In this document: piece by piece, positions 1-7,962 of the stretch | Layout of the letters: each line of letters opens with the position of its first letter | How positions within the stretch are numbered: position 1 is the stretch's first letter | Virus record (IMG/VR): IMGVR_UViG_3300005613_000160 | Span: 1 to 40,187 of that record | Source: a virus | Length of the DNA: 40,187 nucleotides | Strand: one strand, 5' to 3' | Notes under the pieces: generated by a model | Database searches by the model: none | What the model was told of the DNA's origin: nothing | Seen by the model: the letters and a program-made list of their open reading frames with translations, nothing else | Position numbers and translations under genes: made by a program

Positions 1-174
1 GATTGATTCGGTGCTTTCGGGTGGTCGCTCGAAGTCTGCTAATATACTGTAGGTACCGTCGGAGTTTTCGATAGCCTGAACTCGGGAGCAGATTGCCCGA
101 TCTCCCGGTCTCCACTTGGACTTCAACAGGGCTTTTTCCTTGGACTTGGCCTTGATTACCTGATATTTCTGCAT
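1..174 (-). CDS. Hypothetical protein, 3' end outside window
   Basis: An open frame of 58 codons starts at an ATG preceded by GAGGGAATC, a good ribosome binding site, and runs without a stop to the left edge. The visible product begins MQKYQVIKAKSKEKALLKSK and is basic at its N-terminus, then reads WRPGDRAICSRVQAIE, which resembles the opening strands of a small SH3-like beta-barrel. It is the first gene of a leftward unit served by the promoter at about 220. I do not recognise the family. Confidence 0.6.
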   Translation of the reverse strand, partial: MQKYQVIKAKSKEKALLKSKWRPGDRAICSRVQAIENSDGTYSILADFERPPESTESI

Positions 175-208
175 GATTCCCTCGATTTCTGAAAAAACTT
201 GGTTTTCC

Positions 209-233
209 TAAGTCTAACTATTATACCCAGTTA
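209..233 (-). promoter_or_regulatory. Leftward promoter/operator, copy 1 of shared 25-mer
   Basis: Read on the minus strand this is a TATAAT box (225 to 220) inside a 25-mer that matches 24 of 25 bases at 17981-18005. The core is an imperfect palindrome, TAACT(G/A) - GGTATAA - TAGTTA, overlapping the -10. No convincing -35 lies 16-18 bases upstream. It sits just ahead of the leftward gene at the left edge. Confidence 0.6.
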
Positions 234-276
234 CGGAACGCTGAAAAAATTTGTCCAAAAATAACCGGTTACACCC

Positions 277-305
277 TTGTATTTTCCTGAGGAATAGACG
301 ATACT
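277..305 (+). promoter_or_regulatory. Candidate sigma70-type promoter for rightward genes
   Basis: TTGTAT and GATACT are separated by exactly 17 bases and lie about 40 bases before the ATG at 348. The spacing is ideal but both boxes are imperfect. The spacer contains one copy of the TTTCCTGAGG repeat. Confidence 0.35.
283..292 (+). repeat. TTTCCTGAGG repeat, non-coding copy
   Basis: This is the only one of six exact copies that lies outside a gene. It falls inside the spacer of the candidate rightward promoter, where a bound protein would block or modulate transcription. Confidence 0.5.
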
Positions 306-347
306 GGTCCTTAGTGAGAGCAAACAAACACTAATCGGAGTGAAACG

Positions 348-533
348 ATGGCTAATTACACCCACCCGACGAAAAGAGATAAGTCTTATACCCACGAAGT
401 GACTCGTCATGCAAACGGAAAGTTAAAGACTGAAACGATTCGTTATTGTCTCAACAAAAAATGGTATGAGACAATCCGGTTTTTCTCTACGTCCGGTGTT
501 TTCTTTAATTGGATGGATCGTCCTGTTTCCTGA
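348..533 (+). CDS. Small hypothetical protein
   Basis: A 61-residue product with a good leader (CGGAGTGAAACG directly before ATG), the same style of ribosome binding site used by many genes here. The protein is basic and rich in His, Thr, Tyr and Arg, with no membrane segment or cysteine motif. It is the first gene of the short rightward unit, 39 bases before the DGQHR protein. No family recognised. The strong ribosome site and position after a promoter support it as real. Confidence 0.6.
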   Translation: MANYTHPTKRDKSYTHEVTRHANGKLKTETIRYCLNKKWYETIRFFSTSGVFFNWMDRPVS

Positions 534-572
534 CTGTTTTTCTGGGGCCTATGTTTTTGATTGGAGCGAATA

Positions 573-1937
573 ATGGTAACCGTACCGAAGAAAGCTGCGA
601 AGAATGTGAAGTATCCGAAACTGATTGCGGAGATCCGATCGAAAGATCACAAAAAAGGACCGCTCACGGTTGATGAGTGCAAAGCCTTGATTGGTTGGAC
701 CGAGGAGCCCAAGGATGATAGTTGGGGAACCGACTTCGTTTTGAAGGATCTCTACGGTCGAAAGATTCGATTGTTGAACAATCCAACGAATCGACCTTTC
801 AAACGTCCGCTTGCTGATCGTTATGCCAACGAACACTTGCGAAGAAAGTGGAGCTTGAATCTTGAATCGGTCGTTATTGATCGACTGGGAAACACTTTGC
901 AAGGTCAACATCGAATTGTTGGTCTTATCCTCGGAGAGCAAATGCGTGAGATTGATCCGGGTAAGTGGGGCAGATCTCCACTTACATACTCGACGTTGGT
1001 CGGGTTTGGGGCCGATAACAGGCCAGCCAATGTCAATACTTACGATCTTGGATCGAAGCGAAGTCTGAAGGATGTTCTCTATCGCCATCAAAAGTTTGCC
1101 AAGAGCGTATCCGACAAACAGCAAAAGAAAATCTCGACTGTGTTGTCCATTGCAATTCGCTTGGTTTGGTTGCGATCCGGGGGCAAGCAGGTTTCGTTTG
1201 CCCCACACTTCCCCCACAGTGAAGCCCTGGAGTTCTACAAAGAGCATCCCGGCATCTTGAATTGTGTCCAAGATATTGTAGCTCTTGATGATGGGGAGGG
1301 TGGCGAAAAGAACATTGCTTCTCTCGTTTCGCTTGGGTATGCTTCGACAATCCATTACCTTGCCTCCGATGTCAAAGGATCTGACAAGTCTCTCGAATTT
1401 TGGGAAGCATTTGCGACGGGCGAAGGCCTTAAAAAGGGAAGTCCGATTCTTTCGTTGCGGCAGTTTCTCATCAAGGTGGAAGCCGGCAGTGGAAGCAAGC
1501 GGGATGAGATCATCGGAACAATCATCAAGGCCTGGTTGTTGTGGAGTGATGGCAAAGACGGAACGCCCAAGCAAATTAAGATTCCAAGGAAGAAAGATGG
1601 TGACCGCTTCATTCTGTCAGAGTTTCCGAGGATCGGTGGTATTGATTCCGAAATCGAAAGCACTGAATCAGAATTGACGCAACGACAACGGATCATTCTA
1701 AGTATTCTCAAAAAGCAAAAGAAGGAAATCACTTACGCCGATATTTGTGAAGAAACAGGACTCCAAACTGGCACACTCGCAAAAGCATTGATGAAAGAAA
1801 CGAGTAAGGGAGAACCAATTCCCGATAGCTTGTGTTCTCTCGGGCTTGTTTCAGTTGCTCAGTACGAAGCCCAAGAGGATGAAAAGGTTGCTCCCTATTA
1901 CTTCAAGTTGACAATTGCCGGGAAGAAAGCTTCTTAG
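573..1937 (+). CDS. DGQHR/ParB-like phage protein, paralogue 1
   Basis: A 454-residue protein. I start it at the ATG preceded by GGAGCGAATA; an in-frame TTG four codons earlier lies on that ribosome site. Residues about 70-115 carry the phage ParB/DGQHR pattern NRPF...YANEHLRRKW...VIDRLGNTLQGQHRIVG, seen in many phage and plasmid proteins annotated ParB-like nuclease or DGQHR-domain; the usual Asp-Gly before QHR is Leu-Gln here. A later segment (SKRSLKDVLYRH) also fits the family. The C-terminal 80 residues (RQRIILSILKKQKKEITYADICEETGL) look like a winged helix, so DNA binding or regulation is likely. It is paralogous over about 350 residues to the protein at 16382-17866. The last 35 bases overlap the convergent methylase gene. 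The family is clear, the activity is not established. Confidence 0.75.
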   Translation: MVTVPKKAAKNVKYPKLIAEIRSKDHKKGPLTVDECKALIGWTEEPKDDSWGTDFVLKDLYGRKIRLLNNPTNRPFKRPLADRYANEHLRRKWSLNLESVVIDRLGNTLQGQHRIVGLILGEQMREIDPGKWGRSPLTYSTLVGFGADNRPANVNTYDLGSKRSLKDVLYRHQKFAKSVSDKQQKKISTVLSIAIRLVWLRSGGKQVSFAPHFPHSEALEFYKEHPGILNCVQDIVALDDGEGGEKNIASLVSLGYASTIHYLASDVKGSDKSLEFWEAFATGEGLKKGSPILSLRQFLIKVEAGSGSKRDEIIGTIIKAWLLWSDGKDGTPKQIKIPRKKDGDRFILSEFPRIGGIDSEIESTESELTQRQRIILSILKKQKKEITYADICEETGLQTGTLAKALMKETSKGEPIPDSLCSLGLVSVAQYEAQEDEKVAPYYFKLTIAGKKAS

Positions 1938-2913
1938 CTTTCTTCTTTACGTTTTTCTTCTTCGGAACCTTACGCCCATCAGTCTCTGTAGGGCGTTTTT
2001 TCTTTGGCTTTGCCTTAGTTTCGATTCCGTCTGTCAGGCAAGCTTTGTGTCTGTCGATCGTGTACTCTTGGTTTTTCAGCTTGTCGAGATTCTGCTTCAT
2101 TTTCTCGAAATACTCACTCTTCAATTCGACACCATAGAATCTCCTTTTCAGCCCGAGAGAAACATAGCCTTCTGAGCCGATACCAGCAAACGGAGAGAAT
2201 ACAAGATCTCTCGGGTTTGTGTATAGTTTCACAAGCCGATCGATCACTTGGAGTTGCATCGGGCAAATGTGCCTTGTGTCTTCCTCGCTCTTGGCTTCTT
2301 TGGTGTTTAGCGTTGCTGTCTCTTTGATCGTTTTCCAGTCCCAAGTCCCTTCTGCCCAACTGATCCAATCATCTCGTGAGACAGTACCGTCATTTTTGAC
2401 CGGTACTTTATTCTCCCCAGGTTTCTTCAATTTGATAAGGTAGTCTGACAAAGCACCGCGAACTCTAGACTGATCTTTCTCTAGCGAAGAAAATTGCAGT
2501 TGATGCGTGTGCGTTCTGATTGCTTGGGATTGTGGGTTCTTTGTGATTGCCCAATCATACTCATAGATGAATCCAGCACGTTGAGCAATGCGGATCAGCA
2601 AACCGCGAAAGTCAAAGATCCCTTCTTTTCCTGTTCGTTTCAAATAGGGGATGTTCATGCAATGAACAATGGCAATTCGGCCGGGCTTGATTACGCGAAC
2701 AAGTTGATTAAAGAAGAAAGAGAAATGAAGCTTGGCTTCTCCGTTCACTAGGTTCTCACTGTTACCGAGGTCGCGTAAGCTTGGGTTGTAAGCGAACAGC
2801 AATGGGAATGGTGGAGAGAAAACAGAGAAGTCGATACTGTTCTCTTTCATCGTTGGCATATGCTCAATACAATCCCCGTGGATTAGCTTGTATCGTGGCG
2901 GAATCTTAGGCAT
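1903..2913 (-). CDS. DNA N-4/N-6 methyltransferase (phage DNA methylase)
   Basis: A 336-residue class I methyltransferase for DNA amino groups. The catalytic motif IV is SPPF (residues about 33-36, after DFSV), in place of the commoner DPPY/SPPY. The AdoMet-binding motif FSPFAGIGSEG comes near residue 245, giving the beta-type order with the catalytic motif first. The C-terminus is a lysine-rich tail. It overlaps the end of the upstream helicase gene by 8 bases and ends convergently inside the DGQHR gene. In phages this methylase is often next to an SNF2-like helicase, as here, and is thought to protect phage DNA from restriction. No restriction nuclease partner is visible, so an orphan methylase is most likely. 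Confidence 0.9.
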   Translation of the reverse strand: MPKIPPRYKLIHGDCIEHMPTMKENSIDFSVFSPPFPLLFAYNPSLRDLGNSENLVNGEAKLHFSFFFNQLVRVIKPGRIAIVHCMNIPYLKRTGKEGIFDFRGLLIRIAQRAGFIYEYDWAITKNPQSQAIRTHTHQLQFSSLEKDQSRVRGALSDYLIKLKKPGENKVPVKNDGTVSRDDWISWAEGTWDWKTIKETATLNTKEAKSEEDTRHICPMQLQVIDRLVKLYTNPRDLVFSPFAGIGSEGYVSLGLKRRFYGVELKSEYFEKMKQNLDKLKNQEYTIDRHKACLTDGIETKAKPKKKRPTETDGRKVPKKKNVKKKAKKLSSRQLST

Positions 2914-4420
2914 GGTTCAGTCTTTCCTTCCAGTTTGTTTGGAACAAATCCTCTTGGTAACGTGTATCCTCATCGATCATTTTTGCTTTTCGTGCGATTG
3001 TGTCATACATCGGCTGTTCGATTGGCGTTAGCGGGATGTGTACGTTCAATGGTTGCGTTGATCCGACTCGATTTGATCGTTTGACTGCCTGATAAAATTG
3101 CTCGTAGCTATCTTGGATTCCTGAGAAAACGTGGCGAGTCGCCACTTGCAGATTCAGTCCAAAGCCGAGTATCTTTGGCTTGGTTATGATCGTCTTCAAT
3201 TTTCCTGAGGTAAACAAGTCAAGCAAGCGTTGACGTTCATCTTGCTTCGTGTGGCCATAGATGTTTCCAGCGTCCGGAAATGCTTCTCCAATCATGTCTT
3301 GCTCATAGTTGTATAGACACCAGATTATAGTCGATTCGTCGGGCCACGAATTCACCAGCCGTTTGATTCGTCGAACCTTGTTTGTCTTGACTCGCTCGCC
3401 TTTGTAGATTCCTTTTGCGAGTTGGGCCAATTGGGATCGTCTAGTGATTCCTCCCATCTTAATATCGCCGGTTTCTCGATACTCATCTCCGAGGATGTCG
3501 AGTTGTTCTTTGGTCAACTTCACTTTGTGAAAGTGCGTATAGATCGGTGGAAGTGTTTCGTCATTATCCTCCCATCCATACGTCGATGGATTGCTTAGGA
3601 AGATCGACCAATGCGACAGCGATCGGTAGAAATGCTCTTTGGCATGGTCTTTGAGAACCCATCTCTCATTTGTCTGCCCGCGATTGACGAAGTACGTTGC
3701 CAAGAAAGAGTTGACTGTCGGAAAATGATCTAAGAACACAGCATGATTCGCATACTCGATTCGATCGTTTGGAGCTGGCGTTCCAGTCGTGCAAAGTTTG
3801 TACTCCAAACCTTTTCCCAACTCCAGAATCTTCGTTGCCCACTTACCATAATGGCTCTTAAGCATCGAACTTTCATCGCATGCCATACCCCCAAGGCAAT
3901 TCGATGTGATACTTGGCTTCAATGAGTCGTAATTCGTTATCGCAACCCTAGACGTTTTGCCATTAAGCCACGTCTGTAGATTCTTTGCGGGGATGTACTC
4001 CAGCGGCTTATATCCAGGTTCATCGGCATAGAACACTTCGTATTCATCAATTATCTGCTTGCAAACCATTAATGGGCAAATGATTAGGAAGCTTTGATTC
4101 TTCTTTCGGAGTTGCTCCATTGCGTGACGCATAAACTCGAAGATGATAAGCGTTTTCCCGAGCCCACAATCGATGAAGGCTGCAAACTTCTTTTTCTTGA
4201 TTGCGATAGTCGTGATTGCTTGCTGGTAATCGAACAACCAATCCGGCGGTACGTACTCTTTCTGCTTTCCGTTCTTTGAAGGCTTCACATCAACCAAGTG
4301 GGCATACTCGTTTGGGAATGTGGCTACTCTCCCTTGAATTTTGTACGTCGGTAACGATCTCACCTTGAGAAACATCTTGTAAGAGTCAAGGCACTTCGTA
4401 TCGAAAATTATTTCCGGCAT
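2906..4420 (-). CDS. SNF2/DEAD-like helicase (superfamily 2)
   Basis: A 504-residue SF2 helicase. Visible motifs in order: Q-like YQQAITTIAIKKKKFAAF, motif I/Walker A CGLGKT (about residue 85), motif II DESS (about 182, where DEAH or DEAD is usual), motif III CTTGTPAPND, and motif VI QAVKRSNRVGST near residue 450. The GLGKT and TGTPAPN signatures fit the SNF2-like phage helicases rather than replicative DnaB. It is read between DNA polymerase and methylase and overlaps the latter by 8 bases, suggesting translational coupling. Likely role: unwinding or remodelling at the phage replication fork. The ribosome site is weak (GAAAG). Confidence 0.88.
   Translation of the reverse strand: MPEIIFDTKCLDSYKMFLKVRSLPTYKIQGRVATFPNEYAHLVDVKPSKNGKQKEYVPPDWLFDYQQAITTIAIKKKKFAAFIDCGLGKTLIIFEFMRHAMEQLRKKNQSFLIICPLMVCKQIIDEYEVFYADEPGYKPLEYIPAKNLQTWLNGKTSRVAITNYDSLKPSITSNCLGGMACDESSMLKSHYGKWATKILELGKGLEYKLCTTGTPAPNDRIEYANHAVFLDHFPTVNSFLATYFVNRGQTNERWVLKDHAKEHFYRSLSHWSIFLSNPSTYGWEDNDETLPPIYTHFHKVKLTKEQLDILGDEYRETGDIKMGGITRRSQLAQLAKGIYKGERVKTNKVRRIKRLVNSWPDESTIIWCLYNYEQDMIGEAFPDAGNIYGHTKQDERQRLLDLFTSGKLKTIITKPKILGFGLNLQVATRHVFSGIQDSYEQFYQAVKRSNRVGSTQPLNVHIPLTPIEQPMYDTIARKAKMIDEDTRYQEDLFQTNWKERLNHA
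3201..3210 (+). repeat. TTTCCTGAGG repeat inside helicase gene
   Basis: Exact copy. On the coding strand it is read as ACC TCA GGA AAA (TSGK), a different frame from the copies in the uracil glycosylase and radical SAM genes. Confidence 0.5.
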
Positions 4421-4452
4421 AATGATTCTTTCTATGGTCTCAAAGTAACTGG

Positions 4453-6459
4453 CTAAACTGTAATCCCTTCACTCCAATTATTTGGGTGATAATCGATTCC
4501 ACAAGTCAGTGGAATTCCAACACAATCGCCGACAGACTCCATGATGTGTTTGATCCGTCGAACCTTCGGAAGGTTTCGTTTCTTTCCTTTCGGAAAGTCC
4601 AACACAATCTCATCATGGACATTCATAATCATTTTGTACTCGGGTCCGATCGTATCAAGATACTTTTGAACCTTGACCATTGCCCGACACATGATCCAGC
4701 AAGCTGTTCCCTGAACATGATAGTTAAGAGGGACCGTGGCAAGTATGCCGCCCCATCGGTTTCTGCCGCAAAGCAATGGATACCCTTTAGTAGGATCAAC
4801 TTCCAAATCGGGGACTGTTTCAACGTAGCCTAGCTTCTTAGATTGCTTTATCATTCTATTGTTTAGCTTTGCAATCTTTGATAATCGTTTCTGGACTTTT
4901 GCTTGTCCATAGCGAACCCCATAAGCTTTGTCAGCCGTCCCCCAACCATCATCCATTAGAATGGCACCATATTGATTTGCGAAGTTACCATTCTTCGTTT
5001 TACCGTACAACTCGGGAAACTTTTTTTTGAACGATACATTTTCCTGAAGACAAGCATTCCACTTTGTCGGATGCAAGATAGAACAAACCAACAGATGATA
5101 ACTTCCAAAGAAAGGAGCCTCATCTGGTCTCTCGAACAGGCGGATCATCTCTCTTTCGTCTGCCTCATAAGCAGGAATACGCAACTCCAGATTATCGTAG
5201 TCCAATGCCCACCATTCTCTGCCATCGATGGGACCAAAAGAGTACCGAAGATTGAATCCAGTTTTCTTCGATATATTCTGTTCGTTTGGATTGTTTGAAG
5301 ACCATCTTAACGTATCCGTTCCCGTGGGATTCAGGGAAGGAAACAATCGAAATCCATCAACCCTTTTATGTTTTGTAGGAACTGGGAGCCAGAATCGTTC
5401 ATACCCTTCCATATAATTTAAGGCTGTATCTCTCTTTCGTTTGTCACAAAGGGATTGTATGAATTTCCTATCGTCCGACTTCTTCGGAAGATTGTCCAAG
5501 TATGTTTGCATTACCTCTTTATCTAAAGATGGCTTGCCGGTCTTCTTACTTCGCTTGACAGGATCTAATTCCAGATGGTCGAAGATAAACGTAGTGAGAG
5601 ACTTATTATTGCCAGACTTAGGCAACACAAGAGGATAGTCATATTTCGCTGCAATGTCCAGACAAACTTCAGAACACTTCTTACTTTCCTCTGTATACTC
5701 CTGTTGTTTCTCTCGTAATCGATGCTTGTTTATCGTTACCCCGTTTTTTTCCATCCTATAAACGACGGGAAGAATCTCAAGACGATCCAAGTAGATATCC
5801 CATAGCTTTCGTTTCTTTAGTCGCTTCCGCATTTCCTTATACAATATAATCGTGGTTAGGCTATCATTGTTGGCGTACTCCGCAACTAAGTCTGCCCATT
5901 CTTTCTTTCCCCCGCCCTCTGCCAAGATAGCCCTAGGCAACCACATATCAAACTTCCAAACCTTCTCCTTGGCAGAGGGCATTTCGGGCAATCCCTTCCT
6001 TGCTATTCTCCAATCCGGGAATTCCTTTTTTGCTAGTTTCCGAGCTTCTTCCGATGCTTTCTTAATACGCTCTTCAAAGGGCCCAGAGTTAAACCCAAGA
6101 TACACCAACGTCATCGTAGTAAGATCATGGGGCTCGTTCGATGCTAGCAAGTGTCCAGCCAGCAGGGTATCCCGAACCTTGCCCCAATCCCACCGCAAAC
6201 CACCATTAAAAACCGTCTGTAGGGCCGCTACATCGAATTTTGGGTTCTGTAGCACAATCTTATCGGCAGCATCTACAGCCCCTTGTATCGCCTCTAAATC
6301 GCCATTAGGGATAGCCGGTTCTCTTGTTAGTGGGTCAACGTCCCACTCCCACCATGTGTTCTCTCCTTGATCATTGCAGATCGTAACCAGATAGGGCTTA
6401 GCCCCATGCCTCAAATCTAATCCCGTAGTCTCGGTATCTAGAGAGATCATCTTATTCAT
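4453..6459 (-). CDS. polA: DNA polymerase I, family A, with 3'-5' exonuclease
   Basis: A 668-residue family A polymerase, shorter than bacterial Pol I because the 5' nuclease domain is absent, as usual in phages. The proofreading exonuclease motif DTETTG (Asp8, Glu10) is at the N-terminus. Polymerase motif A is WWALDYDNLELR (residues about 415-426), motif B is KTKNGNFANQYG and motif C is VHDEIVLDFP near residue 615, so all catalytic carboxylates are present. The position equivalent to E. coli Phe762 is Phe, the bacterial-like state; phage lifestyle has been correlated with this residue, weakly. The gene sits 3 bases after the HNH gene, and an in-frame ATG two codons in is an alternative start. 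Confidence 0.93.
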   Translation of the reverse strand: MNKMISLDTETTGLDLRHGAKPYLVTICNDQGENTWWEWDVDPLTREPAIPNGDLEAIQGAVDAADKIVLQNPKFDVAALQTVFNGGLRWDWGKVRDTLLAGHLLASNEPHDLTTMTLVYLGFNSGPFEERIKKASEEARKLAKKEFPDWRIARKGLPEMPSAKEKVWKFDMWLPRAILAEGGGKKEWADLVAEYANNDSLTTIILYKEMRKRLKKRKLWDIYLDRLEILPVVYRMEKNGVTINKHRLREKQQEYTEESKKCSEVCLDIAAKYDYPLVLPKSGNNKSLTTFIFDHLELDPVKRSKKTGKPSLDKEVMQTYLDNLPKKSDDRKFIQSLCDKRKRDTALNYMEGYERFWLPVPTKHKRVDGFRLFPSLNPTGTDTLRWSSNNPNEQNISKKTGFNLRYSFGPIDGREWWALDYDNLELRIPAYEADEREMIRLFERPDEAPFFGSYHLLVCSILHPTKWNACLQENVSFKKKFPELYGKTKNGNFANQYGAILMDDGWGTADKAYGVRYGQAKVQKRLSKIAKLNNRMIKQSKKLGYVETVPDLEVDPTKGYPLLCGRNRWGGILATVPLNYHVQGTACWIMCRAMVKVQKYLDTIGPEYKMIMNVHDEIVLDFPKGKKRNLPKVRRIKHIMESVGDCVGIPLTCGIDYHPNNWSEGITV

Positions 6460-6462
6460 ACA

Positions 6463-7056
6463 CTAGACTCCATAATACTTCTCCCAATCTTCCTCGGTTT
6501 TGAATTTAGATGGATACTCTTTGCCATTGAAAACGAGTCGCCAGTCTTTCCAAGGAGCCACGCCACCTTCTAGCATCAACTGACCCATCGAGTATTCCCG
6601 ATTATTGTAAGTGGTTTTCGAGATACCGTTTTTCGCTAGGACAGCATCGCCGTGCTGAATGATTGCGGTAAACTTTCGTTGACTCAATTTCCCCTGGTCG
6701 ATCAAAGCATTCAATCGACCATCGTGTATGTAGTTGTGACAAAAGTGACAGAGCGGAACGATACGAACGAAAGTCATGCGTCCGCGTTTGTAGTCGATGT
6801 CATAGACTTCGTGGGCTTCTAGCCATTGTCGGCCCTTTGCATCGAATTTGTGTACTCCGCAAGCTTCACAATGATAGGCGTTCTTTGCATAGGCTTTTTT
6901 TCGTTCGGCATCCCACCAAACTTGGCCCATGATTTCTCGCGGGGCAACTCCGTGCATTGGCTTTGGAATGTTTGGACAAAGCAAAAGCGATGGATCCGTT
7001 TTCCACTTCTTAGGCTTTGCATTTTTTCGGAGACTTGCGTTCAGTTTCTTTGGCAC
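6463..7056 (-). CDS. HNH endonuclease
   Basis: A 197-residue protein with a zinc-coordinated HNH core: CEACG near residue 70, the catalytic EAHEVYDID, and CHFCHNYIH about 35 residues later. I chose the GTG start because the resulting N-terminus, (M)PKKLNASLRKNAKPKK, closely matches that of the PD-(D/E)XK nuclease (MAKKLSKSLRRNAKTKTKK). A TTG 13 codons upstream would overlap the tiny peptide before it. It could be a homing nuclease, or serve phage DNA processing or host DNA degradation. It is integrated in the operon just before the polymerase, without surrounding intron signs. Confidence 0.82.
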   Translation of the reverse strand: MPKKLNASLRKNAKPKKWKTDPSLLLCPNIPKPMHGVAPREIMGQVWWDAERKKAYAKNAYHCEACGVHKFDAKGRQWLEAHEVYDIDYKRGRMTFVRIVPLCHFCHNYIHDGRLNALIDQGKLSQRKFTAIIQHGDAVLAKNGISKTTYNNREYSMGQLMLEGGVAPWKDWRLVFNGKEYPSKFKTEEDWEKYYGV

Positions 7057-7066
7057 TGTATTTCTT

Positions 7067-7123
7067 TCAGTCCTTGACTCGCTCTTCACTCTCAATGAAC
7101 CTATTGACGAATTTCTGAATCAT
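7067..7123 (-). CDS. Possible 18-residue coupled peptide
   Basis: The ATG overlaps the stop of the zinc-ribbon gene as ATGA, and the frame (MIQKFVNRFIESEERVKD) ends 10 bases before the HNH start. The coupling and gap-free packing are suggestive, but the peptide is so short that chance is quite possible. Its role may be only to carry ribosomes to the HNH gene. Confidence 0.25.
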   Translation of the reverse strand: MIQKFVNRFIESEERVKD

Positions 7124-7254
7124 TTTTTCACCATCTCTCGTTTTCGGTTGGATTGTTTCTTTCCGGTCCCTAGGCAGGGAACACACTTGAAGCCTTTACT
7201 GTTCAGACCGCTTCCGCCACAAGCTTTACATTTTCTCTCGGGAATTTTCGGCAT
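7120..7254 (-). CDS. Small DnaJ-type zinc-ribbon protein
   Basis: A 44-residue product beginning MPKIPERK. It carries CKACGGSG and, 11 residues on, CVPCLGTG: two CxxCxGxG motifs as in the DnaJ central zinc finger, enough to bind one zinc ion. The remainder is a basic tail (KKQSNRKREMVKK). The ribosome site upstream is poor (GGATTATAATC). Phages often carry such isolated zinc ribbons, and a nucleic acid or protein binding role is inferred. The gene is followed by ATGA-overlapped translation toward the HNH gene. Confidence 0.55.
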   Translation of the reverse strand: MPKIPERKCKACGGSGLNSKGFKCVPCLGTGKKQSNRKREMVKK

Positions 7255-7292
7255 GATTATAATCCGTTGAAAAACCGAACACAGACCTTAAC

Positions 7293-7376
7293 TCACCAAC
7301 CTATAAAAGCCCAGATTGGGACTGCAAGGAAGGCACCCAAAAACATAATCGATAAAAGAGAAAAGAGTTTCTTCAT
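7293..7376 (-). CDS. 27-residue membrane peptide
   Basis: The start overlaps the stop of the upstream membrane peptide as ATGA. The product is MKKLFSLLSIMFLGAFLAVP then IWAFIGW: two N-terminal lysines and a single hydrophobic stretch filling the rest. It shares the F/V-PIW motif with its neighbour, as if the two formed a pair in the inner membrane. Too short for a family call. A holin-like or membrane-signalling role is only a possibility. Confidence 0.45.
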   Translation of the reverse strand: MKKLFSLLSIMFLGAFLAVPIWAFIGW

Positions 7377-7537
7377 ACTCTTTTCTTCTCTTCACTGAGT
7401 TTTCTTTCCATCTCTTCAATTCTATTTCGGCCCCCCATCTCCCGCGTACTCAAAGGATTCCGCAGAAGAGATAAAAGCCAGATTGGAAAAGCAACAAGTA
7501 GGGCAATAGCGATAATCAGCCCTAAATCAATTGTCAT
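7373..7537 (-). CDS. 54-residue single-pass membrane protein
   Basis: Good ribosome site (GGGAAGGAAATAAG before ATG). Residues about 4-25 form one transmembrane helix (LGLIIAIALLVAFPIWLLSLL), followed by a charged, probably helical tail (RNRIEEMERKLSEEKKRV) of coiled-coil character. The topology is N-out, C-in by the positive-inside rule. It is coupled to the 27-residue membrane peptide. The size and shape resemble small phage membrane or holin-accessory proteins, but there is no diagnostic motif. Confidence 0.55.
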   Translation of the reverse strand: MTIDLGLIIAIALLVAFPIWLLSLLRNPLSTREMGGRNRIEEMERKLSEEKKRV

Positions 7538-7570
7538 CTTATTTCCTTCCCTGCTTGGTTAAAGAATAAA

Positions 7571-7661
7571 AGCACTTAGACTCAAGATGCCATACAGAAA
7601 ACATCTCGATCTTGAGGACTTGCATTGTTCACGGAGACATTGGCCTCTACATCCAAGTGCT
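7571..7661 (-). other. Two-stem structured element, 91 nt
   Basis: Outer arms AGCACTT (7571-7577) and AAGTGCT (7655-7661) pair perfectly, and an inner stem CTCAAGAT (7581-7588) pairs perfectly with ATCTTGAG (7609-7616). On the minus strand the outer stem is followed by TTTT, as at a terminator. The size resembles a tRNA with a long variable arm, but there is no T-loop consensus. It lies upstream of the membrane-peptide genes, between them and the satellite. A 28-codon frame (7539-7625) crosses it but lacks a ribosome site. Confidence 0.35.
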
Positions 7662-7706
7662 ACGCGATAGTCACGATAACTCAGAGTTGGAAGGATTATT
7701 TATTCG

Positions 7707-7949
7707 GACCTAGACCTAAACCTAGACCCAGACCTAGACCTAGACCCAGACCAAGACCCAGACCCAGACCTAGACCAAGACTCAGACCAAGACCCAGACC
7801 CAGACCAAGACCAATACCCAAACCTAGACCCAGACCTAGACCAAGACCAATACCCAAACCTAGACCAAGACCCAAACCTAGACCCAGACCTAGACCTAGA
7901 CCCAGACCAAGACCTAGACCAAGACCCAAACCTAGACCCAGACTTAGAT
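7707..7949. repeat. Hexanucleotide satellite, about 40 units of ACCYAG
   Basis: About 240 bases of tandem 6-mers of the form CC(T/C/A)(A)(G/A)A, with phase kept throughout. The plus strand is almost pure A/C/G with isolated T, so the strands differ strongly in composition. There is a higher-order pattern (units with AATACC recur about 48 bases apart). All but one frame are open (Pro-Arg, Gly-Leu, Ser-Arg dipeptides), which is a trivial result of the repeat. It sits between two leftward genes and is probably expanded by slippage. Confidence 0.9.
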
Positions 7950-7962
7950 CTAATCTTTTTTG

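Noticed and set aside
549-1574. A 341-codon leftward frame opposite the first DGQHR gene
   Set aside because: It has no ribosome site, its sequence has no recognisable pattern, and the opposite strand carries a clear family match over the same bases.
7539-7625. A 28-codon leftward frame before the membrane protein gene
   Set aside because: No ribosome site and it lies inside the two-stem structured element.
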